A DNA stretch of 64,000 nt from Microbacterium sp. SORGH_AS_0862 (GCF_030818795.1 NZ_JAUTAY010000001.1:682001-746000); one strand, 5' to 3'; positions 53,198-62,773 are shown, numbered from the stretch's first letter. Notes: generated by a model not told the origin, from the letters alone. Numbers and translations are program-made.

Positions 53198-54472
53198 TCA
53201 CTGCTGGAGGTCGGGGTACAGCGGGAAGGCCGCGGTCAGGGCCGCGACGCGGGTACGCAGCGCCTCGACGTCGGCGCCGGGCAGCAGCGCGAGCGCGATG
53301 ATGTCGGCGACCTCGGTGAACTCCGCGTCGCCGAACCCGCGGGTGGCGAGCGCCGGCGTGCCGATGCGCAGACCCGAGGTGACCATCGGCGGACGCGGGT
53401 CGTTGGGCACCGCGTTGCGGTTGACCGTGATGTGGATGTCGTGGAGGAGGTCCTCGGCCTGCTTGCCGTCGATGGCCGCCTCGCGGAGATCGACGAGCAC
53501 GAGATGCACGTCGGTGCCGCCCGAGCGCACCGCGATGCCCGCATCCTTCACGTCCTGCTGCGCAAGACGGTCGGCGAGGATCGCCGCGCCGCGCACCGTG
53601 CGCTCCTGGCGCTCCTTGAACTCGGGAGTCGCGGCGAGCTTGAACGCGGTCGCCTTGGCGGCGATCACGTGCATGAGCGGACCACCCTGCTGGCCGGGGA
53701 AGACCGCGGTGTTGATCTTCTTCGCGAGCTCCTCGTCGTTCGTGAGGATGAAGCCCGAGCGGGGGCCGCCGATCGTCTTGTGCACGGTCGAGGAGACGAC
53801 GTGCGCGTGCGGGACCGGGTTCGGGTGCACACCCGCGGCGACGAGGCCTGCGAAGTGCGCCATGTCGACCCAGAGGTACGCGCCGACCTCGTCGGCGATC
53901 TCGCGGAAGCGCGCGAAGTCGAGCTGGCGGGGGTATGCGGACCAGCCGGCGATGATGACCTTCGGCTTGTGCTCGACGGCGAGGCGGTGCACCTCTTCCA
54001 TGTCGATGACGCTCGTCTCCGGGTCGACGCCGTACGCGACGATGTTGTAGAGCCGGCCGGAGAAGTTGATCTTCATGCCGTGCGTCAGGTGGCCGCCCTG
54101 GTCGAGCGAGAGGCCGAGCAGCGTGTCGCCGGGGCGGGCGATCGCGTGCAGCACCGCGGCGTTGGCAGAGGCACCGGAGTGCGGCTGGACGTTGGCGAAG
54201 CCGGCGCCGAACAGCGACTTCGCGCGGGCGATCGCGAGCTCCTCGGCGACGTCCACCTCTTCGCAGCCGCCGTAGTAGCGGCGACCGGGGTAGCCCTCGG
54301 CGTACTTGTTCGTGAGCACGGAGCCCTGCGACTGCAGCACCGAGACGGGCACGAAGTTCTCGGACGCGATCATCTCGAGATACCCGCGCTGACGCTCGAG
54401 TTCACGCTCGAGAACCTGGGCGATCTCGGGGTCGACCTCTGCGAGGGGGGCGTTGAAGTACGGGTCGGTCAT
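53198..54472 (-). CDS. glyA: Serine hydroxymethyltransferase
   Basis: PLP enzyme converting serine and tetrahydrofolate to glycine and methylene-tetrahydrofolate, 424 residues. Seen: [37 protein letters not shown] (about 52-69), and the PLP lysine in [16 protein letters not shown] (about 225-240). The mRNA leader contains a ZTP riboswitch, linking expression to folate shortage as signalled by the purine intermediate ZTP. It ends in a strong hairpin before folD. Start ATG follows a GGGAGA-type site. Confidence 0.97.
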   Translation of the reverse strand: MTDPYFNAPLAEVDPEIAQVLERELERQRGYLEMIASENFVPVSVLQSQGSVLTNKYAEGYPGRRYYGGCEEVDVAEELAIARAKSLFGAGFANVQPHSGASANAAVLHAIARPGDTLLGLSLDQGGHLTHGMKINFSGRLYNIVAYGVDPETSVIDMEEVHRLAVEHKPKVIIAGWSAYPRQLDFARFREIADEVGAYLWVDMAHFAGLVAAGVHPNPVPHAHVVSSTVHKTIGGPRSGFILTNDEELAKKINTAVFPGQQGGPLMHVIAAKATAFKLAATPEFKERQERTVRGAAILADRLAQQDVKDAGIAVRSGGTDVHLVLVDLREAAIDGKQAEDLLHDIHITVNRNAVPNDPRPPMVTSGLRIGTPALATRGFGDAEFTEVADIIALALLPGADVEALRTRVAALTAAFPLYPDLQQ

Positions 54473-54513
54473 GACTCTCCCTGACGACGGTTTCGGACAG
54501 ATGGGTTCCGTAT

Positions 54514-54588
54514 CGGCCCAGGCGTACGGCCGAATACCGTGTCGGTCGCTCCCCGGTGGTCATCCACCTCAACGCCAGTCGCGACGGC
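54514..54588 (-). promoter_or_regulatory. ZTP riboswitch (pfl motif) upstream of glyA
   Basis: Read on the minus strand: CGTCGCGACTGGCG, then GTGGATGACCACCGGGGAGCG, and after a linker CCGTACGCCTGGGCC. These match the two conserved domains of the ZTP/pfl RNA (the GACTGGCG-type internal loop and pseudoknot, and the CCGCCUGGGC domain) in the right order and spacing. It lies about 40-115 bases upstream of the glyA start. ZTP and ZMP accumulate when formyl-folate is limiting, and the switch turns on one-carbon genes. Confidence 0.88.
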
Positions 54589-54592
54589 ATCG

Positions 54593-54598
54593 AGCATA
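54593..54598 (-). promoter_or_regulatory. -10 box of glyA promoter
   Basis: TATGCT on the minus strand, just ahead of the ZTP riboswitch, so transcription would begin at the aptamer's 5' edge. Confidence 0.5.
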
Positions 54599-54674
54599 CC
54601 GGAAGCGGACACCGGGGACATCTGAACGCACGGTGCCGCTCGGACGAACGCATGGTGCGCCGGGAACGGGTTTG

Positions 54675-54688
54675 TTAAGGTTCCTTAC
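54675..54688 (+). promoter_or_regulatory. Leaderless promoter with overlapping dyad, hexosaminidase gene
   Basis: TAAGGT (54676-54681) ends seven bases before the ATG. It is also the left half of the dyad TAAGG-TT-CCTTA, so a repressor bound here would cover both the -10 box and the start site. No DasR-type site was found. Confidence 0.5.
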
Positions 54689-56182
54689 ATGTCAACCGGC
54701 CTCATCCCGCGACCGTCGTCCGTGGCCCTCGGCGACGGCGCCTTCGCGCTGACGGATGCGGTCTCGATCACCGGCGAGGCGGAAGCGGTCGCGCTCCTGA
54801 TCGCGCGGCTGCACCGGCGCACGGGCCTCTCGCTCCCCGCGACCCCGAGCGCCGCGATCCGCCTGCGCATCGACGGCGAGGGCGCCGCGGAGTCGTACCG
54901 ACTCGCGGTCGACGCTCGCAGGGTCGAACTCACCGCATCCGATGCCGCAGGCCTCCAGCACGGCGTGCACACGCTGCTGCAGCTCGTGGCCCCCACGCGG
55001 CAGGGGTGGGTGTGGCCCGCCGTCACGATCGATGACTCCCCGCGCTTCGCCCACCGCGGGCTGATGCTCGACGTCGCCCGTCACTTCTTCGCCGTCGACG
55101 TCGTCGAACGTCTTCTCGAGCGGATGGCGGAGCTCAAGCTCAACGTGCTGCACCTGCACCTCAGCGACGATCAGGGCTGGCGACTCGCCCTGGATTCGCG
55201 GCCCCGCCTGGCCAAGACCGCCTCGGGCTCGGCGGCCCTGGGCGATGCGGGCGGTTGCTACTCGCGCGCCGACTGGCGACGAATCCTGGATGCGGCGGCC
55301 TCGCGTCACATCACGGTGATCCCGGAGTTCGACGTGCCTGGCCACACGCATGCCGTCGGGCTCGCGTACCCGGAGATCGTCCGGCCTCCCGTCATCTCGG
55401 CCGAGCTCGAGCAGACGGCCGCGGAGTTCGGCGGCGACCTTCCCGTCGCAGGTCAGGCCTACACCGGCTTCGGCGTGGGGTTCTCCTCGTTGCGCATCGG
55501 CGAGCGCGAGACGAGCGCCTTCCTGCGAGACGTGTTCACCGAACTGGCCGCTCTGACGCCGGGACCCTATGTGCACATCGGCGGCGACGAAGCGCTCGGC
55601 ACCTCACGCGACGACTACGACGCCGCGATCGCGGAGGTGACCGCGCTCGTAACCTCGTTGGGGAAAACCCCCGTCGCCTGGCACGAGGCCGGTACCGCGA
55701 CGAACCTCGCGGCCGGCACGATCGGCCAGTACTGGGGCTTCGTGCACCCCGTGGACGGCGCCGATGAGAAGGCGCGCGGCTTCGTCGAGGGCGGCGGACG
55801 CCTCATCCTCTCCCCCGCCGACGCGGTGTACCTCGACATGAAGGACAACGCCGACTGCCCATTGGGCCTCACCTGGGCGAACGGGCCGACGCCGCTGCGC
55901 CGCGCGTACGCCTGGGAGCCCGCCGACGTCGTCTCCGGCATCCGCGAGGAGCAGATCCTGGGTATCGAAGCGGCGCTGTGGACCGAGACGATCCGCACCG
56001 AGGACGACATCCAGCAGATGGTGTTCCCACGCCTCGCCGCGGCGGCCGAGGTGGCGTGGTCGGCGAGCACATCCCGATCGTGGGAGAGCTTCCGCGAACG
56101 CCTCGCGGATCTCGCGACGCGGTGGGATGCCGACGGACTCGCCTATCGCCGGATCGACGACGTTCCGTGGCGGCGACCATGA
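54689..56182 (+). CDS. Beta-N-acetylhexosaminidase (GH20)
   Basis: Glycoside hydrolase family 20 enzyme releasing terminal GlcNAc or GalNAc, 497 residues. An N-terminal GH20b-like domain (about 1-110) precedes the barrel: FAHRGLMLDVARHFFAVD, LHLHLSDDQGWRL, PEFDVPGHTHAV and the catalytic D-E pair in YVHIGGDEALG (about 293-303). No signal peptide is visible, so it should be cytosolic and act on imported chitooligosaccharides such as chitobiose. It overlaps nagA by four bases. Its leaderless promoter is overlapped by a dyad. Confidence 0.93.
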   Translation: MSTGLIPRPSSVALGDGAFALTDAVSITGEAEAVALLIARLHRRTGLSLPATPSAAIRLRIDGEGAAESYRLAVDARRVELTASDAAGLQHGVHTLLQLVAPTRQGWVWPAVTIDDSPRFAHRGLMLDVARHFFAVDVVERLLERMAELKLNVLHLHLSDDQGWRLALDSRPRLAKTASGSAALGDAGGCYSRADWRRILDAAASRHITVIPEFDVPGHTHAVGLAYPEIVRPPVISAELEQTAAEFGGDLPVAGQAYTGFGVGFSSLRIGERETSAFLRDVFTELAALTPGPYVHIGGDEALGTSRDDYDAAIAEVTALVTSLGKTPVAWHEAGTATNLAAGTIGQYWGFVHPVDGADEKARGFVEGGGRLILSPADAVYLDMKDNADCPLGLTWANGPTPLRRAYAWEPADVVSGIREEQILGIEAALWTETIRTEDDIQQMVFPRLAAAAEVAWSASTSRSWESFRERLADLATRWDADGLAYRRIDDVPWRRP

Positions 56183-57329
56183 GCGTGATCGTCCACTCCG
56201 CGCGTATCGTCGACGGCGGCCGCGAGACGCCGGACGGCTGGGTGCGCTGGGATGTGGGCCGCATCACGCACCGTGGCACGGGGGAAGGCTGGCGCGCGCA
56301 CGAGGGCGACACGATCGTCGATGCGCGCGCGCACGCCGGCGGCGACGCCGCGCTCACGGCGGGATTCATCGACCTGCACGGGCACGGCGGCGGCGGCCAC
56401 TCGTATGAAGACGGACCGGATGCGGTGCGCGCCGCCCGCGCACTGCACCTCGCGCACGGCACCACACGTGCCGTCCTGTCGCTCGCGACGGCGACGCTCG
56501 ACGATCTCGTCGACCGACTAACGATGATCGCGGCCCTCACCCGCACCGATCCCGACATCCTCGGCTCGCATCTCGAAGGCCCCTTCCTCGCACCGAGTCA
56601 CCGGGGAGCGCACGCCGGAGATCTCCTTCGCGAGCCCGACCCGGACACCCTCGACACCCTGCTGGCAGCCGGCGGCGGCACCGTGCGCCAGGTGACGCTG
56701 GCCCCGGAGCTCCCGGGCGGCCTCGACGCCGTCCGCCGCGTCGTGGAGGCGGGCGCGGTCGCGGCCGTCGGACACACCTCCGCCGACGCCTCCCTCGCAG
56801 CCGCGGCCTTCGACGCGGGAGCGCGCGTGGTGACGCACGCGTTCAACGCGATGCCGGGTCTCCACCACCGCTCCCCCGGGCCGGTGGGGGCGGCACTCGC
56901 CGACGACCGTATCGTGCTGGAGATCATCGCCGACGGCGTGCACCTGCATCCCGATGTCGTGCGCATAGCCGCATCCGCCGCCGCAGATCGCTTCGCCCTC
57001 GTGACGGACGCGATGGCCGCCGCCGGGGCCCCGCCGACGGCACGTACCGCCTGGGCGCGCTCGATGTCGAGGTCGCGGGCGGCATCGCGCACGTGGCCGG
57101 CACCGACACGATCGCCGGGTCCACCCTGACGCAGGATGCAGCGCTGCGCGTCGCTGTCGGGGCGGGGGTTCCTCTGGCGGTGGCCGTGCGGGCGCTCACC
57201 GAGACCCCCGCGCGCGTGCTCGGACGGGAGGACCTCGGAGCCCTCGAGCCGGGGCGCCTCGCCGACGCGGTGCTGCTGACTCCGGACCTGCGCGTCGCCG
57301 GGGTGTGGCGGGACGGCGAACCGGCCTGA
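56179..57329 (+). pseudogene. nagA: N-acetylglucosamine-6-phosphate deacetylase, broken by one-base frameshift
   Basis: Deacetylates GlcNAc-6-phosphate. The frame from ATG 56179 shows FIDLHGHGGGGHSYED (metal H-x-H), LGSHLEGPFLAPSHRGAH (metal E), AVGHTSA, THAFNAMPGLHHRSPG, and LVTDAMAAAGAP with the catalytic D. Around 57024-57036 (GGGGCCCCGCC) one base appears to be missing: the expected continuation GTYRLGALDVEVAGG and TIAGSTLTQDAALR lies in the next frame to 57329. Residues before and after are fully conserved, so an assembly indel is likely. If genuine, the protein would lose its last roughly 85 residues. Confidence 0.87.
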
Positions 57330-57373
57330 CCCCGCCGGGCTGCTTCTCCGCGAGGAGGCGCCGGGTGCCCGCG

Positions 57374-57379
57374 TAGAAT
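57374..57379 (+). promoter_or_regulatory. -10 box of leaderless DUF2568 gene
   Basis: TAGAAT, six bases before the GTG at 57386; identical in form to the trpS promoter. Confidence 0.6.
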
Positions 57380-57385
57380 GGCTGA

Positions 57386-57760
57386 GTGAGCACCCCTTCG
57401 TCCGCGCCCCTGCCCGCCGGCACGCGCCCCGCACTGTCCGCCCTCGACGTGGTGGCGTTCCTGTGCGAGATCGGCGGCATGGTCGCCCTGGCGATCTGGG
57501 GCTTCGCGACGTGGCCGTTCCCGTGGAACCTCGTCGTCGGCATCCTGACCCCCGCCGCCGCGATCGTGCTGTGGGCGCTGTTCGTCTCACCGCGCGCCGT
57601 CTTCGCGGTGCACCCCTTCGTGCGTGCCATCGCTGAGCTCCTGGTCTACGCCGCCGCGACCGCCGCCCTGTGGTCCCTCGGTCTCACCTGGATCGGCATC
57701 GCCTACGCCGTGGTCGCGGTCACGGTGGGCCTGGTCGTCGGACGCCGCCGCTTCGCATGA
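57386..57760 (+). CDS. YrdB family (DUF2568) small membrane protein
   Basis: Protein of 124 residues with four predicted membrane helices between about 18 and 120 and a short basic C-terminus. It resembles the YrdB/DUF2568 family, whose role is unknown. The GTG start is fixed by the leaderless promoter. It overlaps the next gene by four bases (ATGA), so the two are co-expressed. It lies inside the amino-sugar region but has no evident link to it. Confidence 0.8.
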   Translation: MSTPSSAPLPAGTRPALSALDVVAFLCEIGGMVALAIWGFATWPFPWNLVVGILTPAAAIVLWALFVSPRAVFAVHPFVRAIAELLVYAAATAALWSLGLTWIGIAYAVVAVTVGLVVGRRRFA

Positions 57761-59121
57761 CCGCGTCGGTCGTCGACCAGTTGCGTGAGGCGCTCGGCGA
57801 CCGGATCGACACGACCGAGGCGACCCTCGAGACCTTCCGCGCCGACAAGTCCGGACATGCCGCCGACGGCCGCGCCCTGGCCGTCGTGCACGCCGAGAGC
57901 GTCGATGACGTGCGGGTCGCGCTGCGCATCGCACATGCCACCGGCACGCCGGTGGTGCCGCGGGGCGCGGGCACCGGGCTCGCGGGAGGCGCGAACGTCG
58001 GCACCGGCAGGATCGCGCTCTCGCTCGCGCGGATGAGGCGCATCCTCGAGATCCGCCCCGACGATCTGCTCGCCGTCGTGGAGCCCGGCGTCATCAACGC
58101 CGAGCTGAACGCCGAGCTCGCCCGCCACGGGGTGTGGTGGGCGCCCGACCCCGCGAGCCGCGCCATCTCGACCGTCGGCGGCAACATCGCCACCGGTGCG
58201 GGCGGGCTGCTGTGCGCGAAGTACGGCGTCGTGCGCGACGCGGTCCTCGGCGTCGACGTCGTCCTCGCCGACGGTGAGTTGGTCCGTCTCGGGCATCGCA
58301 GCGTGAAGGGCGTGACCGGGCTCGATCTGACGTCGCTCATGATCGGGTCCGAAGGCACGCTCGGGGTCGTCGTGGGCGCCACCCTCAAGCTGCGGCGCCT
58401 CGTCGACGGGCAGACGCGCACACTCACCGCATCCTTCAGCGACGTGCGCGCCGCCGCTGCGGGCGCCGCCGCCGTCACCGCGTCCGGCGTGCAACCGGCG
58501 ATCATGGAGCTCATGGATGCGGCGAGCCTCTCCGCCGTCCACGCGCTCCTCTCCCTGCCCGCACCGACCGGTGGATCGAGCCTGCTGACCGTGCAGACCG
58601 ACGGCCCCACGGCCGCCGACGACGCCGCCCGCATCGCGCAGGTGCTCGAGCATGCGGGCGGCCGGGTCCGCGTCGCCGCGGACGACGCGGAGGGTGAGGC
58701 GCTGCTGCAGATGCGGCGGTCGCTGCATCCGGCCATGGAGCGACTCGGCACGACGCTGATCGAGGACGTCTCGGTGCCGCGATCGGCACTGCCTGCGATG
58801 TTCGACGAGATCGTGCGGATCGAGCGCGACTACGGACTCACGATCCCGACGGTGGCCCACGCGGGAGACGGGAACCTCCACCCGAACTTCGTCTTCGCCG
58901 GCCCCGAGGTGCCGGACGTCGTCTGGCGCGCGGCCGACGACCTGTTCCGTTCCGCACTGCGCCTCGGCGGCACGCTGACCGGCGAGCACGGCATCGGCGT
59001 GCTCAAGCGCCGGTGGCTGCGCGACGAGCTCGGCGCACGCCAGTGGCAGCTGCAGCGCGACATCAAGCGCGTCTTCGATCCCACCGGCATCCTCAATCCC
59101 GGCGTCGTCTTCGCCGACTGA
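57757..59121 (+). CDS. FAD-linked oxidase, glycolate oxidase GlcD-like
   Basis: Flavoprotein of the D-lactate/glycolate dehydrogenase group, 454 residues. Seen: VVPRGAGTGLAGGANVGTG (about 66-84), ISTVGGNIATGAGGLLCAKYG (residues about 138-158), GSEGTLGVV and the C-terminal zinc-type motif AHAGDGNLHPNF with GEHGIGVLKRRW and final DPTGILNPG. It oxidises a 2-hydroxy acid, probably D-lactate or glycolate, passing electrons to a quinone. It overlaps the DUF2568 gene and ends in a palindromic element. Confidence 0.88.
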   Translation: MTASVVDQLREALGDRIDTTEATLETFRADKSGHAADGRALAVVHAESVDDVRVALRIAHATGTPVVPRGAGTGLAGGANVGTGRIALSLARMRRILEIRPDDLLAVVEPGVINAELNAELARHGVWWAPDPASRAISTVGGNIATGAGGLLCAKYGVVRDAVLGVDVVLADGELVRLGHRSVKGVTGLDLTSLMIGSEGTLGVVVGATLKLRRLVDGQTRTLTASFSDVRAAAAGAAAVTASGVQPAIMELMDAASLSAVHALLSLPAPTGGSSLLTVQTDGPTAADDAARIAQVLEHAGGRVRVAADDAEGEALLQMRRSLHPAMERLGTTLIEDVSVPRSALPAMFDEIVRIERDYGLTIPTVAHAGDGNLHPNFVFAGPEVPDVVWRAADDLFRSALRLGGTLTGEHGIGVLKRRWLRDELGARQWQLQRDIKRVFDPTGILNPGVVFAD

Positions 59122-59126
59122 CACGG

Positions 59127-59182
59127 GCATGTCCCACTTGCCGCAACTTCGACGCCGGTTTCTTGCGGCAAGTGGGACATGC
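59127..59182. repeat. Palindromic element, family F, with a third partial arm
   Basis: Perfect 20-bp arms GCATGTCCCACTTGCCGCAA and complement around a 16-base loop. A third, one-mismatch copy of the right arm follows at about 59184-59202. It lies in the convergent junction between the GlcD-like gene and nagB. Confidence 0.88.
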
Positions 59183-59208
59183 TCTGCGGCACCTGGGACA
59201 TGGAGTGG

Positions 59209-59988
59209 TCAGAGCCCCTGCCAGGCGGGCTTGCCCTCCCAGCTGGCGCGGTAGTAGTCCGTCAGGCGCAGACGGGATGCGGCGGCCTCGTCCACGACGA
59301 CGGTTACATGGGGGTGCAGCTGCACCGCGGAGCCGGGGAGCATCGCGGTGACCGGGCCCTCCAGAGCCCCGGCGACGGCATCCGCCTTCTCCTGTCCGAA
59401 GGCGAGGAGCACGAGGTGCCGTGCCTCGAGGATCGTGCCGAGCCCCTGCGTGATGCAGTGACGGGGCACCTCGGAGGCATCGGCGAAGAAGCGGGCGTTG
59501 TCCTCGCGGGTCTGCGCGGTCAGGGTCTTGACGCGCGTGCGCGACGCGAACGACGACCCGGGTTCGTTGAAGCCGATGTGCCCGTCGGTGCCGATCCCCA
59601 GGATCTGCAGATCCACACCGCCCGCCTCCCGGATCGCGCGCTCGTACTCCTCGCCCGCCGTGGCGCTGCCCGCCTCGCGGCCGTCGGGCACGTGGATGCG
59701 GGCGGGGTCCAGGCCCAGCGGCTCGACCACCTCACGGGCGATCACCGAGCGGTAGCTCTCGGGGTGCGACGGATCCAGCCCGACGTACTCGTCGAGCGCG
59801 AACCCGCACACCCGCGACACGTCGAGGTCTCCGACGCGCTCCCGCAACGCCTCGTACACGGGGAGCGGCGTCGAGCCCGTGGCGAGTCCCAGAACGGTGT
59901 CCTCCCGATTCCGGATCAGCCGAACGATCTCGTCGGCGACGATCGCGCCGCCCTCCTGCTCCGATGCGACGATGACCACTTCAGCCAC
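59209..59988 (-). CDS. nagB: Glucosamine-6-phosphate deaminase
   Basis: Converts glucosamine-6-phosphate to fructose-6-phosphate and ammonia, 259 residues. Seen: VLGLATGSTPLPVYEAL (about 33-49), FALDEYVGLDPSHPES (about 63-78), the catalytic LGIGTDGHIGFNEPGSSF (about 130-147) and SRTRVKTLTAQTREDNARFF. It takes the NagA product into glycolysis. It overlaps the ROK kinase gene by eight bases and is the last gene of the importer-kinase operon. Confidence 0.96.
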   Translation of the reverse strand: MAEVVIVASEQEGGAIVADEIVRLIRNREDTVLGLATGSTPLPVYEALRERVGDLDVSRVCGFALDEYVGLDPSHPESYRSVIAREVVEPLGLDPARIHVPDGREAGSATAGEEYERAIREAGGVDLQILGIGTDGHIGFNEPGSSFASRTRVKTLTAQTREDNARFFADASEVPRHCITQGLGTILEARHLVLLAFGQEKADAVAGALEGPVTAMLPGSAVQLHPHVTVVVDEAAASRLRLTDYYRASWEGKPAWQGL

Positions 59989-60907
59989 GTGCGCTCACCT
60001 CCTGCTCGATTGTGGTTCCTCCCCCGATCGCCGCACCGATCGCCGCGACCGGCGACCCCGCCGGCAGCACCTGCATCCGGTCCGGGAGCCGGAGCGAGCG
60101 CAGGAACGGGGATGCGGCGGCGCTGCGCTCCAGTTCGACGCGCACCTCCGGCACCATCCGGTCGGCGAGCGCGGTGAGTCCTCCCCCGATGACGACCCGT
60201 TCCACGTCGGCCGTCAGCACGAGGATGCGCACGGCCGCTGCGACCGCGCGGGCCAGATCGCGACGGATGACCGTCGCGAGGGCATCACCCGCGTCCGCGG
60301 CGTCGAAGACGTCACGCACCGGGAGGGCTGCGGGGCGTCCCCAGCGGTCGGCGATCGCCGCTCCCCCGGCGAGCGCCTCGATGCATCCACGACCTCCGCA
60401 ACGGCACAGCGGTCCGGCGGGATCGATGCTGATGTGGCCGACCTCGCCGGCGGACCCGCCGGCGCCGCGCCAGAGCCGCCCGCCCAGAACGATGCCGGCT
60501 GCGACGCCGGTGCCGAGGTTCAAGAACGCCAGGCTCGCTCCGGGCCGATCCAGCGCCGCGGCTCCGAGGGCTGCCGCCTTCACGTCGTTCTCGACGTGCA
60601 CGGGCAGCCCCAATCGAGGCGCCACGGCGGCGGCGACATCGAGATCCGCGACGCCGAGGTTGAGTGCGTGCGTCACACGACCCGACCCCGGACGCACCTG
60701 TCCCGGCATTCCGATTCCGACCGACGAGAACTGCGCGGCGTCGATGCCCGCCATGGCACCGAGGGCGGCGACGGCATCGGCGACGGTCTCCACCACGCCC
60801 ACCGGACCCCACAGGGTCGCGAGCCGCACGGAGGCGAGCACCCGATCCCGGGCGTCGACGACCACCGCATCCGTCTTCGTGCCGCCGACGTCGAGTCCGA
60901 CCCTCAT
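59981..60907 (-). CDS. ROK family sugar kinase, probable N-acetylglucosamine kinase
   Basis: ROK-fold kinase, 308 residues, without the helix-turn-helix of ROK repressors. Seen: the ATP motif LDVGGTKTDAVVVD (about 5-18), HVENDVKAAALGAA (catalytic D), NLGTGVAAGIVLGG, and the ROK zinc motif GHISIDPAGPLCRCGGRGC (about 156-174). It lies between nagB and a sugar importer, which points to GlcNAc or glucosamine as substrate; glucose is possible. The ATG overlaps the permease stop by four bases. Confidence 0.88.
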   Translation of the reverse strand: MRVGLDVGGTKTDAVVVDARDRVLASVRLATLWGPVGVVETVADAVAALGAMAGIDAAQFSSVGIGMPGQVRPGSGRVTHALNLGVADLDVAAAVAPRLGLPVHVENDVKAAALGAAALDRPGASLAFLNLGTGVAAGIVLGGRLWRGAGGSAGEVGHISIDPAGPLCRCGGRGCIEALAGGAAIADRWGRPAALPVRDVFDAADAGDALATVIRRDLARAVAAAVRILVLTADVERVVIGGGLTALADRMVPEVRVELERSAAASPFLRSLRLPDRMQVLPAGSPVAAIGAAIGGGTTIEQEVSARG

Positions 60908-61746
60908 CCCTTCACCGCGCCCGAGACCAGTCCCCCGGTCATGCGATGCTGCACGATCAGGAAGAACGCGACGACCGGCAAGGCCATCAGGGTGGATGCG
61001 GCCATGACGACGGACCAATCGGTCGCCTTCGTCACCTGCACGAACGCACGCAGCCAGATGGGCAGGGTCTGCGGGTCGGGACGGGTGAGGATGACGAGCG
61101 CGAACACGAACTCGTTCCAGGCCTGGATGAACGCGAACACACCGGTGGCGACGAGGCCAGGGGCGAGCAGCGGGAACGTGACCCGCCAGAACGCGCCCGT
61201 GCGGCTGCAGCCGTCGATCATCGCCGCCTCCTCCAGCTCCGCGGGCACTCCCGCCACGAATCCGCGGAGCGTCCAGATCGTGAACGGAAGCACGATCGCG
61301 ATGTAGACGAGGCTGAGGCCGGCGATCGTGTTGACCAGGGCCCAGCCGTCCAGCACGCGGAACGTGGAGATGATCATGGCTTCCGCGGGGATCATCTGCA
61401 CGACGAGGATCGCGACGACGATGCTCTTGCGGCTGCGGAACCGGAAGCGCGAGAGCGCGACGGCCGCGAGGAACGCGAACAGCAGAGCTGCGACGAGGGT
61501 GATGCCCGTCACGGTCACCGAGGTGCCGAGCGCGCCGAGGAAGCCGCCCTCACCCAGCGCCGTGGCGTAGTTGCGCAGCGTGAACTGGTCGGGCCAGAAG
61601 TGCGGCGTCGCGCCGCGCACGGCGGATGCGGGCAGCAGCGAGGTGTTGATCATCCAGTACACGGGGAACACCGCGCACACGATCACCACCAGGGCGCAGA
61701 GGTTCAGCAGGACCCGACCGGTACGGGTGCGTGCTCGCGTGGTCAT
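60904..61746 (-). CDS. Sugar ABC transporter permease, MalG-like
   Basis: Inner membrane permease, 280 residues, six predicted helices. The docking loop reads ELEEAAMIDGCSRTGAFWRV (about 177-196), and the C-terminus ends GGLVSGAVKG as in NgcG/MalG proteins. It overlaps the other permease gene and the kinase gene by four bases each. With the MalF-like partner and binding protein it makes a GlcNAc- or chitobiose-type importer; no ATPase is encoded here. Confidence 0.91.
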   Translation of the reverse strand: MTTRARTRTGRVLLNLCALVVIVCAVFPVYWMINTSLLPASAVRGATPHFWPDQFTLRNYATALGEGGFLGALGTSVTVTGITLVAALLFAFLAAVALSRFRFRSRKSIVVAILVVQMIPAEAMIISTFRVLDGWALVNTIAGLSLVYIAIVLPFTIWTLRGFVAGVPAELEEAAMIDGCSRTGAFWRVTFPLLAPGLVATGVFAFIQAWNEFVFALVILTRPDPQTLPIWLRAFVQVTKATDWSVVMAASTLMALPVVAFFLIVQHRMTGGLVSGAVKG

Positions 61747-62702
61747 GCCTCCTCCTGACGGAGCATCGAGCGGATGTAGTAGCCCGAGATCACGAGCATG
61801 ATCACCACGAGGATGACCGAGATCGCGCCGCCGGAGCCGAGGTCGCCGGAGGCCATCGAGACGCTGTAGATGTACACGCCGATGGTGTTGGTGTCCGCGC
61901 GGACGCCTCCGATCGTCTGCAGGGCGTAGATCTGCGCGAACACGCGCAGGTCCCAGATGACCTGGAGGATCAACAGCACGATGAGGATCGAGCGCAGGTA
62001 GGGGAAGACGATGAGACGGAAGCGCGAGAAGGCACCCGCTCCGTCCAGCTGGGCGGCTTCGAGGACCTCGTCGGGCACCTGCCCGAGTCCGGCGTACACC
62101 GAGAAGGCGACGAAGGGGATCGCGCCCCATGTGATGATGATGGCCGCCACGGCGAAGAAGCTGATCGGATCGATGAGCCAGCTGTGTCCGGTCCAGTCGG
62201 TACCGGTCAGCTGGGTGAGTGCGTAGTTGACGAGGCCGTACTGGGTGTCGAAGATCCAGCCCCAGACGATCGTGGCGGTCAGCGCGGGCATCGCCCAGGC
62301 GAGCAGGAGTGCGACCGAGACGGCGGTGCGCATGACGCGCCCGAGCTTCGTCATGAGCAGCGCGACGAGGACGCCCAGCACCATGGTCGCCGCGACGCAG
62401 ACCACGCAGAGCGCCACGCTGCGCGCGAGCACCTGCCAGAATCCCGAATCCGTCAGGACCGCGATGTAGTTGTCGAGCCCGACGAAGGACGGCGGGGCAC
62501 CGAAGATCTGCGCCCGGCCGAACTCCTGGAACGACATGACGACCATCTGCACGAGCGGCCAGCCGATGAACACGGCGAGCATGACGAGAGCGGGCGACAG
62601 GAGCAGAAGCGGGGTGAGCGCGCGGCGACGGCGGCGCCGCGGGGCGGGGGGAGGCCCGGACACGGCGACGGTGCCGACGGGCAGCTCGGTGGCGACGGCC
62701 AC
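61743..62702 (-). CDS. Sugar ABC transporter permease, MalF-like
   Basis: Inner membrane permease, 319 residues. An arginine-rich stretch at about 22-28 precedes six helices, and the docking loop is EVLEAAQLDGAGAFSRFRLI (about 219-238). It follows the binding protein gene after a 121-base gap containing two stems and overlaps the next permease gene. Confidence 0.91.
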   Translation of the reverse strand: MAVATELPVGTVAVSGPPPAPRRRRRRALTPLLLLSPALVMLAVFIGWPLVQMVVMSFQEFGRAQIFGAPPSFVGLDNYIAVLTDSGFWQVLARSVALCVVCVAATMVLGVLVALLMTKLGRVMRTAVSVALLLAWAMPALTATIVWGWIFDTQYGLVNYALTQLTGTDWTGHSWLIDPISFFAVAAIIITWGAIPFVAFSVYAGLGQVPDEVLEAAQLDGAGAFSRFRLIVFPYLRSILIVLLILQVIWDLRVFAQIYALQTIGGVRADTNTIGVYIYSVSMASGDLGSGGAISVILVVIMLVISGYYIRSMLRQEEA

Positions 62703-62730
62703 GGTGACTCCTTAGAACGGATAGGGGCGC

Positions 62731-62770
62731 TTCTCCGTGGGGCGCCCGGTGGCGGGCACCCCACGGAGAA
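62731..62770 (-). terminator. Stem-loop between sugar-binding protein and permease genes, 1
   Basis: Perfect 12-bp arms TTCTCCGTGGGG and complement with a 16-base loop. With the adjacent stem it probably limits read-through or protects the binding-protein mRNA. Confidence 0.65.
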
Positions 62771-62773
62771 CGC

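Noticed and set aside
59127..59202. Insertion sequence remnant with terminal inverted repeats
   Set aside because: No transposase fragment or target duplication; better described as a palindromic element.
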